Shown here one piece after another: positions 33,372-47,200 of a stretch of 64,000 bases of DNA; position 1 is the first letter of the stretch; each line of letters begins with the position of its first letter. The translations under genes and the position numbers were made by a program. The notes beneath the pieces are model-generated. The model made no database searches. It saw only the letters and a program-made list of their open reading frames with translations, and had not been told where the DNA came from. Source of the DNA: Neoaliturus tenellus (Eukaryota > Arthropoda > Insecta > Hemiptera > Cicadellidae); assembly GCA_030545055.2 (NCBI GenBank), contig CM061537.1:77703290-77767289 (forward strand). The letters are read 5' to 3'.

Positions 33372-35460
33372 GAGGCGGTTTGAGAGCTCGCGCCTAGGTA
33401 GTCCGGGAATATCTCTAAGCGCGGGTTAACTTAGTCAGGAGTAAAAAATTGGGTTCGAGAGCTCGCGCGTAACTTCTTATTCTCGGGTTTATCCTTGTTC
33501 GAGCGCAACCCTAGCTGCCGGTCGAAGGACGGGGAATCGTAGGGAAATTGTGTCGGAGTGTTGGCAACGGGCTAGCTGCGACCCCGGCGTCCGGCTGTCT
33601 ACCTGGCTACTTCGATGGACTTTTTTCCAATTTGGAATGGGATTTGGTCCCCTGGGGTCAGGAACACCGATCCTTGGGGCTAACACCTCAATTAGTTCAA
33701 AAAATTAAATGGATAATTTTTTTATTCGCCTAAAAAATCGTATAGGAATTAAATCGGCCGTAATTCATGCTAATATTACTGATCATTGTGCTACTGCCCT
33801 TCAATTTATTTTAAAAAGGAAAAGTTCTCAAGCTGAAAATGTATTGATATCAAATTTTACCAACTGGAATAAAGTACAGCTTAATCTTTCAGATTATACT
33901 TGGAACCACGTGGTTGAATGTAATAATCTCGACCTATGTGTTTAGTTATTCACGGAAACTGTACAAAAATTAATTTTGGAAAACACAAAAAATATATTAT
34001 TTGTAATGCCAAAAAAATAGACTAAAACCCTGGATAACGTCTATGGCCTAGTCACTTCTTTAAGGAAAAGAGACAATTTAAGTAAACAAATAAAATCACA
34101 ACCATTTAACATTCAACTTCGAAACAAATTCATTAGATATCGCAATCTGTTACATGCTATGATTAAAAGAGTTAAATTCAATTTCTACAAAAACAAAATC
34201 GAAAAGCGGGCGATAGTGGGAAATTCTGGAGGATTGTCAATGAAGTGTCAGGCCGCCCTTGTGATAAAGATCGCTTTCCCACGGAGGATGGATGGATAAT
34301 GAATGGATTATAATTGTGATAACGGGCTGGTGGCAAGCGAGGTGGCTGCCTTATAGCATAGTCTAAATAATCTAGATACTCCATACTGAACACTTCGCAC
34401 AAAACACCACAACAACACATGGATCACAGCACTGCGACAGACAGTCCACGAGTATAAGTAGCCCCACGCGTTCGTTATCAGTGGAAGGTATTGTTGTGTT
34501 GTGACGTCCCTCCACCCCCTGCCCCTCGCAATCCACCTGCGACTGTTGTTTGTGCCATAAATCAAACTACAGTTGCTCCTGGTTCAGTTGAGGACAATAA
34601 TATTTACGATTGATTTTTTGGGCCTAGAGGAAGTTATTGAATTAGGATATTGTGTATTATTAAAGCACTTGTTTTACTTTCCCCTCCACAATTTAAATTT
34701 ATCTGATTACAACCTTCTAAAATAAACGACGTGAAAATATGACCTACTTTGCATGCATTAATCTTTATGTTTAACTAGAATACGGTAGATTTGATTTTCA
34801 AGAAAATTAAAAAATATTCATTCGCGGTGTTTTTTTTTTTATTTTTGTCCGTCGCTTCACCTCAATGGTTTGGCCTGCCATCAAACGCCAAGATATTCCG
34901 AATTATCTATACAAATGTAAAGAAAAAAAAATATATTATCTACTTCGTTGGCATTAATATTTTGTCATAGTTAGCTATAGTATTAAAAGTAACTCAAAGA
35001 CAAAAATAAAGATGAAATAAAAACAAAAAATATGAATTTTTAAACGTACATATGTTTTAGAATGTCACTTTTATAGATTTATTATCAATTCAGTGATAAT
35101 AGCAAGCATGAAATACGTAATAATAAAGTTACGCTCCAGTTAGACCTGCCCCCTGGCAGGTCTAAGTTGCCGCAGAAAATCGCTCCTTTCATACTCGAGT
35201 TTATCTTATTTGCGCTACAACTCGGACTCTCAAACCCACAAAGATTATCTTTTACGCCCGGATTACCTAAACCATGTCTCTCGAACCCGAATACTTCGGC
35301 CGCAGTTTATCCCTCCCATATTTAGCCCGGAGTTATCTTTACGCCGCGGCACACGTAAACCCGAGCTCCCGAACCCGATTTTTAAGCTGACGCACAAAAT
35401 CCGGTTATAACCAGTATTTACGCCTGGGATTCAGCTAAACGCGAGCTCTCAAACCGCCTC
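33372..35460. mobile_element. Harbinger-like DNA element with TAA duplication
   Basis: GAGGCGGTTTGAGAGCTCGCG at the left is mirrored at 35440-35460, with TAA on both sides (33369-33371 and 35461-35463). Degenerate inner copies of the GAGAGCTCG/GGGTTCGAGAGC motif occur near both ends. 2,089 bp, no transposase recognised. A 3-bp TAA duplication fits PIF/Harbinger; class call is tentative. Confidence 0.5.
33700..34275 (+). pseudogene. non-LTR retrotransposon ORF2 fragment
   Basis: VIHANITDHCATALQFIL resembles the end of an AP-endonuclease domain (SDH-type motif); further on, in changed frames, the sequence reads YRNLLHAMIKRVKFNFYKNKI and KCQAALV/NEVSGRPCDKD-like segments typical of the linker to reverse transcriptase. 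Several frame changes, no RT core. It lies within the Harbinger-like element. Confidence 0.5.
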
Positions 35461-36497
35461 TAAACCTCCTCTGACAGAACTTAAAAAATATATTTACAAC
35501 AGAAAATACAAAGAATAAATGAAGTACTATGAGTACTTATGCAGCCCAATTCGGGTCATTAATGAATTATGTCGACTTTGCGGTGGTTTGTTTGCACCAA
35601 TTCAACATTTAACAAGTGTTCTGTTACACTATGTTTTGTTATCAACCTCTGTTGAGAATTTTAATTCAACCAAAATCATTCATCAAGTTAATCTTATGGA
35701 CAAAAAACAAACGTTAAGGGCTGCCCGTTACCCTTAGAATGAAAAAGTCTAAAAATGTATGAAAAACTATACAGTTAGACAAATAATTTTACACCCCAAA
35801 CGTTAAATTAGTCCAGGAATAAGGGGAGGAATTGTATAACACAATGTTTGCTGAATGTTAACGGTATGGCTATCCTAAGTTTGAATACATGGAAAACCAA
35901 AACAATTCACTCAAATTAGAATTGGTTTAAGTTAGATGATTAAAATCTTCAATTAAAATCTAAAATAATCTCAGTCATTAACTGGATCAGGAAGATCAAA
36001 AGTTTTAGTAGCGACGTGAAAACGTCTTTGATCAGACGCTTCTTCACAACCTTTCAACAAAATAATTGAATGTTCGCTTCTAATTAACGAAGTTTATCTA
36101 GAGTTCAGTTTTCCATCAGCTAGTCACTTAAATTAAAGTAGCTCTGATATTTTTATGGTTTGTAATTAATCCTTCGAAAATAATGTCCTTCGAAAATAAT
36201 GTTCGAAATTAATGTTTCACAAGAGCTTGTTAAAAGATAAATTTAACGTACAGTTTCACCTATAATGTATAATTCTCTAAGTAATTCCATATATATCGTT
36301 TAAAATTAATCGTTTGATTTTGATCACGATTTAAATAAATTATTAGAATGTTTATACACAATTAAAAATAACAAAATGTAAATAACAAATTTTACAGCAT
36401 CAAGTATTATATGATGCTGTAAAATCCTAAGCACACTTCCAGAAAAATTCTAATTACAATTTAGAAATATTCAAGTGATCAATTTTTCAATCTCCAT

Positions 36498-37229
36498 GGT
36501 AAAAAATGTCTACTCTTTTAAGCTTCTATCATTTCTTATCCTTTAAGGGTGACGGCCCACGAGGAGTAGGACAAAATTCTTAAATAGCAGCTAAGGTTTA
36601 ATTTGGTATAAAATTAAATGTCTCACTTAGCAGAGTAAAATCCGCAAAGTAGACTTCATATGGATGACCGAGACAAAAATGGCAGGTAACCAAAGGTTGC
36701 TTTAAAATTACATGGGTAAAAGTTAAAAAGGCAATAACTTTCTTGATACTCAACCTTTTAACTTCGGGTTTGTGGTTTATTACTCCAAATGCAAATACGT
36801 TTAAAATTATGTATGATTTGACAAAGGCCACATCAGATTTCTGTAAGACTTTCAAGGGGTACATCCCTTAAAGTTTGTTTAAACTAAAACTTCTTTGAAC
36901 TCTGTCCCATCATACATAATTTTAAACATCTTCCCATTTGGAGTAAAAAGCCACAAGCCCGATGTCAAAAGGTTGAGTATCATGAAAGTTATTGCATTTT
37001 TGAGTTTTACCCATGTGATTATAATAGAAACATTGTTTGCCTCCCATTTCCGTCTCGGCCATCTATTTGAAGTCTAGTTTGCGGCATTGTACTCTGCTAA
37101 GCGAGGCCTTTAATTTGATACCAAAATTGACCTATGCTACTGTTTAAGAATTTTGTCTGACTCCTCATGGGCCGTACCCCTTAAGGGATAAAAAAGTGTA
37201 AATAGCTTAAAAGAGTAGACATTTTACGG
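36498..37229. repeat. long foldback element
   Basis: Arms of about 360 bp in inverted orientation: AATGTCTACTCTTTTAAGC, GGCCCAYGAGGAGT, AGACAAAATTCTTAAA at both ends, meeting near 36865. Arms differ by scattered substitutions, so it is old. A related fragment is seen at 55660-55790. Confidence 0.6.
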
Positions 37230-40200
37230 CTATTAGTGATATTCCAAGTCTCGTTACTTTATATGTAATAGTAAAAAATATATTTCACCGGGTACAAAAC
37301 TTTTCAACCACACTGTATTAAGGTTTTCTAACCATAAAACTCTAAGATTAAATATATAAAACAAACCTAAAGTGGGCTAAAAAAATATTAAGTTGTATGT
37401 TGTAGTTTAAGTTATGTTATTTGTCACTAAATATTACCATCAACATAGTAATAAACATACAATGTTTATGGTCTTAATATTTTGCTAGGTATTCAATGTA
37501 TGTATAATTAATGGACATTATTCAAATGGTATAGGGATGAAAAAGGCGTTAGTATGATAAAAAAAAAATTTCCCAATTAAAACTATGAGAAAACATAACA
37601 ATTTCTACTTAAATTTCACACAACCAATATAATCAGTTCAACTGGAAAAATTCAAAAGTAATTTAGTATTAATTGTTACTAGCAGGCCAGTTTATAAGCA
37701 CGAAACATGACTGAATCAATTCCTACTTGGCTGTCGAAATTCTGTCACCATAACTCCTAAAGATTAAGCAAAGCTACAATTTTGCCTCCCTTTCGTGTTT
37801 GCTCGGTAGTCATGTTATCTTTATAAATTGGATAACATTTTTATCAAGTAAACAACACTCATAAAAAAAATTAAGAGGTGTCGTAAATTTGGTTTAAACC
37901 TGGTCAAATTGTTCTAAACTGATTTTCAAACGAGAACCATTTTTATAAGAAAACCCCGTAACTTGACATAGAGCCTCTCATAGGAATATCGGCCACAGGC
38001 GTCAAGCGTGTTGATTCAAGACGCCAACCCTCGAATAATTTTGAACAAGGAATTCCGTTCTTGTGAAGCCAACATATGATTCATAACCTTAAATCTCAAA
38101 CATAATCCGACAATATTGATTGATAGAATTTGAAAATAAAATTCCATTATATTGTTTAATGAATACCACAAAAAAAAAACAAAAAAAATACTAATATTAA
38201 AATTGAACTAAACATTAAATAAAAGCTTTAGTTAGTTTCAATAATGTTTGTTTCCTTCTTTTATCAAAGGTCGACTGAACAGACGTAGTCTGTGTTCTTC
38301 AGAGGCTGTAATTAATTGCCGCGACAATGTCGGAAGCGAGATAGCTTCATAATCAGGTTTCGATCAGATTTCCCTAACATCCGGCCGGGAAACTAGATTG
38401 TCATTCTTTCGATGAACATTCTATTTAAAGACTGCATTTTAATATTTAGTTTCAAATAAACAGAAATTTTTCAGATTTTAGACAAATATTTAACTAATAT
38501 AATTTATATGACTACTTATTTTATTCATTATAATGAAATGGTCATACCCAAGCATATAATAAATATTTCTTTTTAACTAACCTGCCTAGCGATAGTTTTA
38601 ATATTATGTCGTTTTTAGCATTAAATATTAATATGATTTTAAATCTCCCGCGCATTAAAAAAAAAGATTAGGGCCTAAATATGTTGAAACAAAACCAATG
38701 TTGGAATATCAATGATTATATCTCAACTATTATTCTAAACTATTATTCTAAACTATTATTTCAAACATCACAATAGAATTTCATTGGAGGTTTTTTTTTT
38801 TAATAATCATAAAACATTAAAATGAGTTAAAGATTAGAACATAACGAAAATGGTCTTTGCTAAAAATACTAAAAATGTGCTACCCATGCCATGGAGATTA
38901 TTCATTTAATAGAAATTGAAAATACAAAAATTTTAAATATTTTAAGCAAACTCTAATAAAAAAATATTTATACAAATATTTAAAGATATGTCTTTTTACA
39001 TAAGTCAATTTTCGTAAACATTAGTTTTGTGAAGAATTAAACATATCTAACTAGTATTTTATTAATGACATTTCCAGATTAAGCATCACCATTTATTTAT
39101 TATTTTAGAATAGTTATCTAACAACAAAAGTATTTGGCACCTCGAAATCGACTTTATTTAAATCCACAAAACAACAATGGGACTACATCCGCTCCAATAA
39201 CCACCTGACAAAACAATCTCTTCCCAGACTCAGCATCGCGTGGGCTTTTACTAAGATTTGAGGTTTCCCTACTTACTACTTTTCAGAGAATTAACAATTA
39301 TTCGTTTAAAATAAATAATTTAACTTGTTTAAATTTACACTTAAATAATAACAAAATACCAAATTTTATTTAAATGTCTTTTAACTGCCTTTAAAAACTT
39401 TAAACCGACTAAAATATATTCCAAACATTAAAAAGAATTACAACTATTGTTTAAATTTCAAAGATATTTAGATTTATAAATTTATACCGAATGTTATAAC
39501 AACAGGGTATTTAAAAATAAACTGAATATTCTTATCCTAAAAACTGTATTAGAAAAGAAACAAAAAATCGGTAGGAATCGACTTCAGGAATTTTTGTAAA
39601 AAATCTATTTCAGAAAGGAAACCCCAATTTAAACTTCAAAACCAGTTTTTCCTCATAACATTACTTCCTTAATCGTTCATACCATTCCCTTTACTATTTT
39701 GCGATTTCTTTATGAAATCATTTTAAGAATAATCACACAGTACTGTTTAATCATAACAAATAACGAATAGGTATAAGTTAAAAGATAACCATATTTTATC
39801 ATGAAATTCAAGTTTTTACTGAAACATGGTTTCTGAAACTAAAAGTATTGTCAAATGCGAACACAAATGTTATTAGTTTTAACTATACTTAAAATTGTAA
39901 CAAATTATGAAATTGTTAACAAATGTTCAATAATTCACTTTGACTTTGAATCCCAATATCTAGGCAAATCTTCATTAAATGATTATAATAATTCATGTAG
40001 TTTATTACTTTATTAAAAGAATTAAAAATTGTAACGTTTGACATTAATGTAACTACCACAATTAATAAAATCAGAAGGACGTTTCCTGTCCTTCATTAGA
40101 ACCAATGTATACAGTTACTAATAATTAGGGACATCCCTAAACATAAACATCCCTAAACATTTGCCCTCGAAACCCAGTGGAAAATATAAAGGTGATGCTA

Positions 40201-41983
40201 GGATTACTTCTCTTTATTGTCACGGGACTTTATTATTGCGCTCTTTCTACATCTTAAATGTCAAAATGAGAATTTTTGTTTGCAAAAAATAAAAAAATTA
40301 CAACCTTTTGTAAAATGATTCTAATCATCTGTTTCAATTCAACCAATTATCATAATCCTTACCAGCTTTGTGGTGCTATCTGTGTTTCAGGGGTTCTTAC
40401 TTCCCCATAAGTATGTCCTTACTTATTTGGTTCTGTATACATTGTTAGAACCAATTATGAATTATCAAATTGTAAAATCATATGTTCAACCTCAGGTAAA
40501 GATAATCACATTAGATTATACTTACTGTAGGATATATAATAAATATCCTAGTACAATACTAAACTTGGTATTTTCACTGAGATATATTGAATGTACATTA
40601 ATAAAATCATAAGATTGTCCTCTGGAGCTAGATTAATACTTTTATAGAATGATCCTTTCTAAGCTTTTAGGGTGAAATATGTAAAATTGTTAATCAAAGT
40701 AATGCAAAGGAATTATTTTAATGAAAAGGAAGAAACGGATGTTTTTGTCAAAGAACCACTTTAAAGACCAAACATGTTTTCTTTGTTCAAACCTCCCAAA
40801 CAAGCAAAACCAGATTTACATTTCTTTCGAGGGAAAGCTAACAAAAGAAAGTTTTGTACCTCTTTGAATATATATTGCGGGTATATAGTCGGAGTAACTC
40901 AAAGTTAACCAATTTTTACCAACACATCGGGTTTTAAACTAAATATTATGATTTATTTTTCTATATTTGATATGACTTACAACATTGCACGAGAATATAT
41001 TTCATGCATTAGAAAGTGAAGTGTTCATAAAATGTAAAAGAAATCGTGCGGTATAGTGTTCAGTGAGTACTGTTTTCCCAAACATTTTATAGAACAGAGT
41101 CATGTTAACAAACAACCCAACTTCCCGTTGATAATTATCTCGTTCACGCTCCGAAAATTCCATTTACGTAAACGATTTACCCATGAATAGGTTTGTGTCA
41201 AAGCTTATATTAAAACAAAAATTAGGCATGATTTTTTAATAACTGGTGCAACAAAAGCAACTTTAAAAAATGATATATCAAATTTAATATAAGATTTAAT
41301 TTAATATATATATCAAAATATAAGATTTACCTCCATGTCAGAAAATACTATATCGGCATATAATATGTATAAATATTCGTTATGTAACATTGGAAATGAG
41401 CATAGTCACATGTATAATAGGTTGTAAAAATTAAATAATCATCATTTAAGTAAAATAAATATTTTTTGGTATAAAAATATAAAAAAAATAGTATGTTTAA
41501 AATATTTTCCATGTGATATAAGTGGGTCTATTTAACCTTAAAAGAAAAAAAAAAACTCTACACGTTTGGGACGAAGCACGGAGTTCTAGATAAACAATTT
41601 TCAATGAACCAGTTTCAAGTAGCACTGAACGTAGGATTTAATACAAGGAAGGTATTAATTTTTCCATAAAGTTAAAAATCATTTTAGTAATTTAAGTTAC
41701 TAAGTTCTTTTGCACATCAGTTTATGTATATGTTACACTCAATTTGCCAAATTCGGACATTCCCCGAAATTTTTAACCACTCTGCGATGTGGAAAATGTG
41801 GAATACCCACACCGCATAGTGAACAGAATGGCAAAAAAGACATTTCTAATTAATTTATTATTTGTTTTAGACAAAATTAATACTATGAAATCCTTTTACT
41901 GATTACGTATTTTATTGATTAAGTTGTTATATTGTACGTTTCAACTTTATAAACAATCCTGTAGGGGGTATAGATATATTTAT
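37230..41983. other. AT-rich intergenic DNA, nothing recognised
   Basis: No open frame with family resemblance, no clear repeat pair. Probably host non-coding sequence. Confidence 0.6.
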
Positions 41984-42157
41984 TTAATCAAAATCAAGTA
42001 GAGATGTTAAAATTGCTACAACGTCATTTATAACTGTTGAAGTTATTCCATCAACCTGAATAGGTTAGCAATCACTGATTGTTGTTGCAGAAGAATTGTC
42101 TGTAGGGTTAGCAGTAGTAGTAGATGTAAAATCAGATGATTGTACTGGTGTACCCAT
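41984..42157 (-). pseudogene. 68-residue Ser/Thr-rich protein remnant (copy C)
   Basis: 58 codons from ATG 42157 in one frame, interrupted by TAA at 42065-42067. The ends match 31076-31282 (PVQS; NDVVAIL; LDFD). In copy C it stands downstream of the membrane-protein gene, whereas in copy B it is at the opposite end of the element. Confidence 0.65.
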
Positions 42158-42512
42158 AGTTGTTGAAATATAGAGACTAATTAGAAAATTAAGCGTTAAA
42201 TAAAATTAGCAGAAATAAATGTAAGTCTAAACAAGTACAGTTGTATTATTTTGTAAAGCTTTAATACTTCATAAGGTGGTGTTTACTGTATGAGAGTTGG
42301 TGAACAAATGAAGAGCGATATGTCGAGTGAGGCTTATGTAGCGGCGACGACGGTGGAGGGGGAATTTTGAGTTAGAAATATTTAGACTTGTCTAAATGAA
42401 GAATGATGCGTGATGCAGAGGTTAATAGTGTTATAAAAAATATATGAAGTTAAGTGAGTGAAGGAGGAAATCTCAAGGTTTTTCGGAGGGGCTTTAAAAA
42501 AAGCGTATACCG

Positions 42513-42779
42513 CTACCGCATAGCAATAGCGATATAGGTATTTGAAATATTTAGATAATTAATTGTTTTATTTAAAGCGTTGGAGAAGTTTTGTTTGTAT
42601 ATAATAGATCGGTGGATGCAAAGGGTGACGAGGACGAGAAGGTAAGCAAAGAATCCCCACAGTACGTATTTTAACAGGCAAAACATATCTCGTTGGTTTT
42701 TTTAGTCAAATTGTAGTCTGTTAATTTCTAATTTCAGTTTAACTTCTTCCAGTTGTGTAAGTAAAGAAACTTCATCCAT
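42513..42779 (-). pseudogene. coiled-coil membrane protein remnant (copy C)
   Basis: LEEVKLKLEINRLQF matches the coiled coil; TAA at 42702-42704 follows; the frame then continues through FCLLKYVLWGFFAYLLVLVT, the membrane span. Confidence 0.7.
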
Positions 42780-42911
42780 TATTTGGTTTTGTTTAGGCAA
42801 AAGAAGTGGTGTTGGTAGTTTAAAAGTCGGAGAAGTAATGAGAAGGGAAGGTACAAAATTACAGTTTTATCGTAGAAAAAAGTGGTGGGGGAAGGCGAGA
42901 GAGATATATGT

Positions 42912-43147
42912 TTAATAATCATTATCATTATTTTCGGAAGGTGCAGGAGTAAGGTTAAGTACATCATTTTCATCGTCACTTTCAACAACTCTGTCACAAG
43001 TAGGACAACCGTAAGCAATTTCTAAATCCATAGTGATGGTGTTGAATTTGTCTACAATTTCTGCTAAAATTACAAATAAATCTTGTAAATCATCTCTTGT
43101 TTTAATTACAAAAAGAGATTCATAAGTGCTAGTGGATCGTTGTTCAT
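42912..43147 (-). pseudogene. small protein 4 remnant (copy C), frameshift
   Basis: FVIKTRDDLQDLFVILAEIV, TITMDLEIAYGCPTCDRV match 3524-3766 well, but the ATG (43145-43147) is in another frame; a one-base loss lies near 43120. The rest is open to 42912. Confidence 0.7.
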
Positions 43148-43386
43148 TGTACAGTAGTCGGCAAAAAAAAGGAGAGCGACAGTCAGAGGAGCGCTTGTAT
43201 AGGGGCGAGGACGTTGGAGGGGGTAAGAGGAAGGGTGAGGGAAATAGAGGGGTGAGGGAGGGTGATATACCCATATGCGAACTGTCGGCTACCGCATTTC
43301 ACCGTAAGATGCCGTCCGTTAGGATGTAGAATTAGTATTAGCTTAGTGCATGGGTTTATAGTAGTAAGTATTGTAAACTAAGAATT

Positions 43387-43725
43387 TAGTTTGTATTTTA
43401 CTAATGTTTGCAGTTCTTCTTTCTCCTCTTCGTCCAACACAATAATTTTAACATCATTAGTTGTTTTTTCTTCTTCTTCACTTTGCGGTGATGAAGAATA
43501 ATATTGTATTGCGTTTCGATTTAAAAATTGAACACCAATGAATGATAAGTTTATTATGTTTCAACATATAATAACTGAAAGAGAAGAAATGGAATATCTA
43601 TTTCAAAACCTACTTTCACTTTTGAATAAATATCCCAGAACATGGTTATGTAGGTTTTGAAATAGATATTCCATTTCTTCTCTTTCAGTTATTATATGTT
43701 GAAACATAATAAACTTATCATTCAT
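43387..43725 (-). pseudogene. small protein 3 remnant with inverted duplication (copy C)
   Basis: The C-terminal part (EEEKEELQTLVKYKLN-like) is at 43387-43500 on the - strand. The N-terminal part occurs twice, once on each strand, as the perfect 75-bp foldback 43538-43725. Confidence 0.72.
43538..43725. repeat. perfect 75-bp foldback with 38-nt loop
   Basis: 43538-43612 is identical to the reverse complement of 43651-43725. Both arms are the start of a Polinton gene (MNDKF...). Confidence 0.92.
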
Positions 43726-43845
43726 GTTGTTTGTTGAAGTGTTTAATCCATAATGAGAAATATGTTAAACACTATGTTAAAATATAACGATATAAAGTAT
43801 TGGTGGGGGAAATCTCAAGGTCATCGAAATGGAGTTTAAAAAAAG

Positions 43846-43868
43846 AGCTGTAGGCTGTAACTACAGCT
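43846..43868 (-). other. gene-end hairpin (copy C)
   Basis: AGCTGTAG/CTACAGCT, 7-nt loop; counterpart of 2800-2820. Confidence 0.65.
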
Positions 43869-43893
43869 ATACGTCTGAAGTTTCAATAGGATC

Positions 43894-44212
43894 TTAATAC
43901 CAATCTAACCTGTACTTGCATCTTTTTAACATGCATGTACAGAAGTCGTGCGTATGATATGTGCACCGTTGGCAATGTACAAGATCATTAGGATGAAATT
44001 TGATACACCTTTGAGGGCAGCATGTGAGCAAAAATCTTGATTTATAAATTTTGGAGGTTCGCAATTCCGTTGGTGGTAACTGGCTTGTCTTGCATTTGTA
44101 GTAACAGGATTCGAAGAATTCACATTTTGTACAATCTAATCCTTCCACCATTCATCGTCCTAGATCCCTAAATTTCTGTCTACAACGATAGCGTGGTTGT
44201 CTCGTCTTCTCT
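43894..44212 (-). pseudogene. Cys-rich protein remnant (copy C)
   Basis: Second module and half of the first are intact in one frame (LDCTKCEFFESCYYKC, TCCPQRCIKFHP, HDFCTC). A TGA stands at the position of a conserved Trp just before MVEGL (44152-44154); the start of the gene is altered. Confidence 0.72.
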
Positions 44213-47200
44213 GGTTTTAGGATTTTTAAATAAAATTTCCAATTTTAGTTATAACTGTCTAGGATCACTCTTTTCTCTAGTGGCAAGTTTTATAGATACA
44301 AAGGTTTAAGGGGATCGTTTTTTTAAACTAAGCGATTAAGCTAGAGAATGGCTCATAACTTTTTCTAAAAGTAAAAAGACGTATCTCGTTGGCCCTGGTT
44401 TTAGAATTTTAAATAAAATTTCTAATTTCAGTTATAACGGTCTAAAATCATCAGTTTTTCTCGATGCAAATGCAAGGGTTTATTTAGTATAGTGTTATCA
44501 TCTGCTAAATGCAGCCTAGACCTATCACTAATGTGTCATCTTAAAGGAGAATAACGGTGCAAAATTTTCTTTATTACACTTTATTAATTAGTTTCATAAA
44601 AAATAATGAAAAACTTCAGTTACAAATCGAGAAAAACAATGATTTTAGACAGTCATAGCTGAAATAGAAATTGTATTTAAAAATTAAAAAAACAAAGCCA
44701 AAGAGATCCGTGTTTTTACTTTAAGAAAAAGTTAAGAATCAATTTCTATCTTTAAACACGATCCCCCCAAATCTGTGCATTTTTTAATCTTGACACTAGA
44801 GAAAAAGCTGATGATTTTAAACAGTTATAATTGAAATTAAAAATTTTATTTAAAAATTCTAACACCAGAGAAGACGAGATCCGTATTTCTACTTTCATAA
44901 AAAGTTAAGAGTCAATCTCTATCATGATTACTTTATTTTAAAACACGATTCCCGTAAACCTATGCAGCCATCAAACTCGCCTACCGCTACGGCCGCAAGG
45001 CGGCATTCGGTACCGTCGTTCGGGCTCAGGTGACCGGAGCCATAATCGCAATTCTCCCATGGCCGGCAAACCACAAGTCCAGACTGCCAGCCATCGGGAA
45101 ACAAATGTCTGGGATTTAATAAGTAAAGGCATTGTAACCTATTATTATTTATTTTCATCATTAATCCCGGGGACAAACATGAATATATTAGTTACAGTCT
45201 CTAAACATTTTTTCTCTTAATTTTAACAAACTCAATTTTTTATGATAAGTGTAATATTTTTACTATGTTATTTAAAAAAGATATAATAGGGGATGTTTTA
45301 AGCTGCTCTTGTAAAGTTGGCAGTTTTGGAGTTATAAGGTCTGCTAACTACAATGTCGCATGGTTTTCAATTGTTCATTTGTATAAAATGTTAATATAAC
45401 AAATGAAAGAGTATAAATTAAAAAAAAAAAAAAATTGACCTCTGGATATAATTAATTGTCTGTCTTAGACAATTAGTAAAACTTTACTAATATTTAATAA
45501 ACTCATACACACTTACATTTAAAGCAACATATGAAAATGTCATAAAACCTTTGTAAACAAGCTTGTCGTAAAATTAGCCTAAAACTATTCTGGAAACCAC
45601 AATCATGTCCATGCTTAATGTAATTGAAACCCCCCATAATTCACCACTCGTATATTCTAATATTATAATATTTTTAGATAATTTAATCAAACCCCTTATA
45701 TAATAGGAAAATGTTCTTATTTATGGTTTTTAAGTTAAACTCAGATGTAGTAAACTCTTAACAGTTTGTTTTAAGTTAATTCCAAATTTATACCACATAT
45801 TTTAGTTTATGTATCGTAAAAAGTGTTTCATAGTAAAATAATTTAAATTATTTTCCAAATATTTTGATACAATTAACATCAAATGTGATTTGATCAATTA
45901 ACATTAAACATGGTTTATGTTTAATGTTAAATTAAAAATTGTGTTCATTTACATTGTAAACCAGCATAAAAACCATACTATATTTGAAATAAAAATATTT
46001 ATGAAATATTTGTTTGAATACCGCCAGAAAGCACTACTGATATTTTACTTTTACCATTCATTGTTGTGTAGTATGAAGTTACGTTATGGACTAAAATCTA
46101 ATGTTGGTCCTCATTAAAATATGCATATAAAGAGGTTTTAATAACATAGTAGTAACAAATGTAATACAAAATCTATGGAAATATATTCTTTTCGTGAGAA
46201 AATAATTCATTTAACTAAAAATATCCATTAAACTGTATTTGAACAGAAAAAAATACTAATACTCATTAGACAGTGTCAAAGTTAAATGTCAATTGTAAAT
46301 CATTGTCGACTATTAAGTTACTTATTTTATGATACTTCAATACTACTGGAATTGCATGTTTTATATTTAATTTAAACACAGAAAAATTGAATTCTACCAA
46401 ATAAGAAGAACAAGGTTAAAGGTAATGCAAAATGCAAATGTGCTTGTTATAAATTGCCCAAGACAGGTTTGACAGGAAATTGGCTGGAGAAGAATGTTTA
46501 CTTTCCATGCTAAATTCTAACCCATTTATTACGATGCATTATAGTGTTTTAATATACACAGTTTTACAGTTATGCTTCTCATTTTTAACCACACTCTCCA
46601 TTAACTTTAACCGTATTATATTATTATACGTATTAAAATTTAAAACTTGTTAAATTTTCGTAGGTATCAGTTATATATTACTATATTATTTTATAGTTAT
46701 TATCCTTAAAACAACGTTTAAGATTATAAAATCTATATATTTAAAATAATAAGGTAAAAATAAATTTAGAGAGTCCGTCTGAAACGTCTACTAGGCATAT
46801 TTTCGTGGGGGTTGTACAAAAACAAACGTTTTAGGTCCTATATTAGCAGTTTTTATTTGCATTTAACGTAATGCATTAACGTAAATATTATTTAATAATA
46901 TTTACGTTAAATTGAAAAATCTTGTTTATCACTCTGCAGAAAATTAGCGTGTGTTTGTTCTCGCAATAGTACCAAAAACGTTTCTTACTATTTTGTCCTA
47001 GGACTGAAAAGCCAACCGTTTGGTAAGTAGGCCTACATTATTATTCATTATGAACTTTGAGATGCAGAATTTTGAAATTCAAAACTTTATAAAGAGCAAT
47101 GTTTATGAAAAACAGAAATTTAAACACGGCATATTACTTACTTTGTAATTATAGCATCGTAAATATAACTTTAAGGTTAATATAAACAAATTAAAAGTCT

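Larger units (their letters stand above)
41984..44212 (-). mobile_element. decayed Polinton remnant, copy C
   Basis: Contains, on the - strand in order, broken homologues of the Cys-rich gene, small protein 3, small protein 4, the membrane protein and the 68-residue protein, plus promoter fragments (CTCAAGGTCATCGAAATGGAG at 43812, AGTGGTGGGGGAAGG at 42884). No TIR end or duplication found. It is AT-shifted compared with copies A and B, fitting age. Confidence 0.85.
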
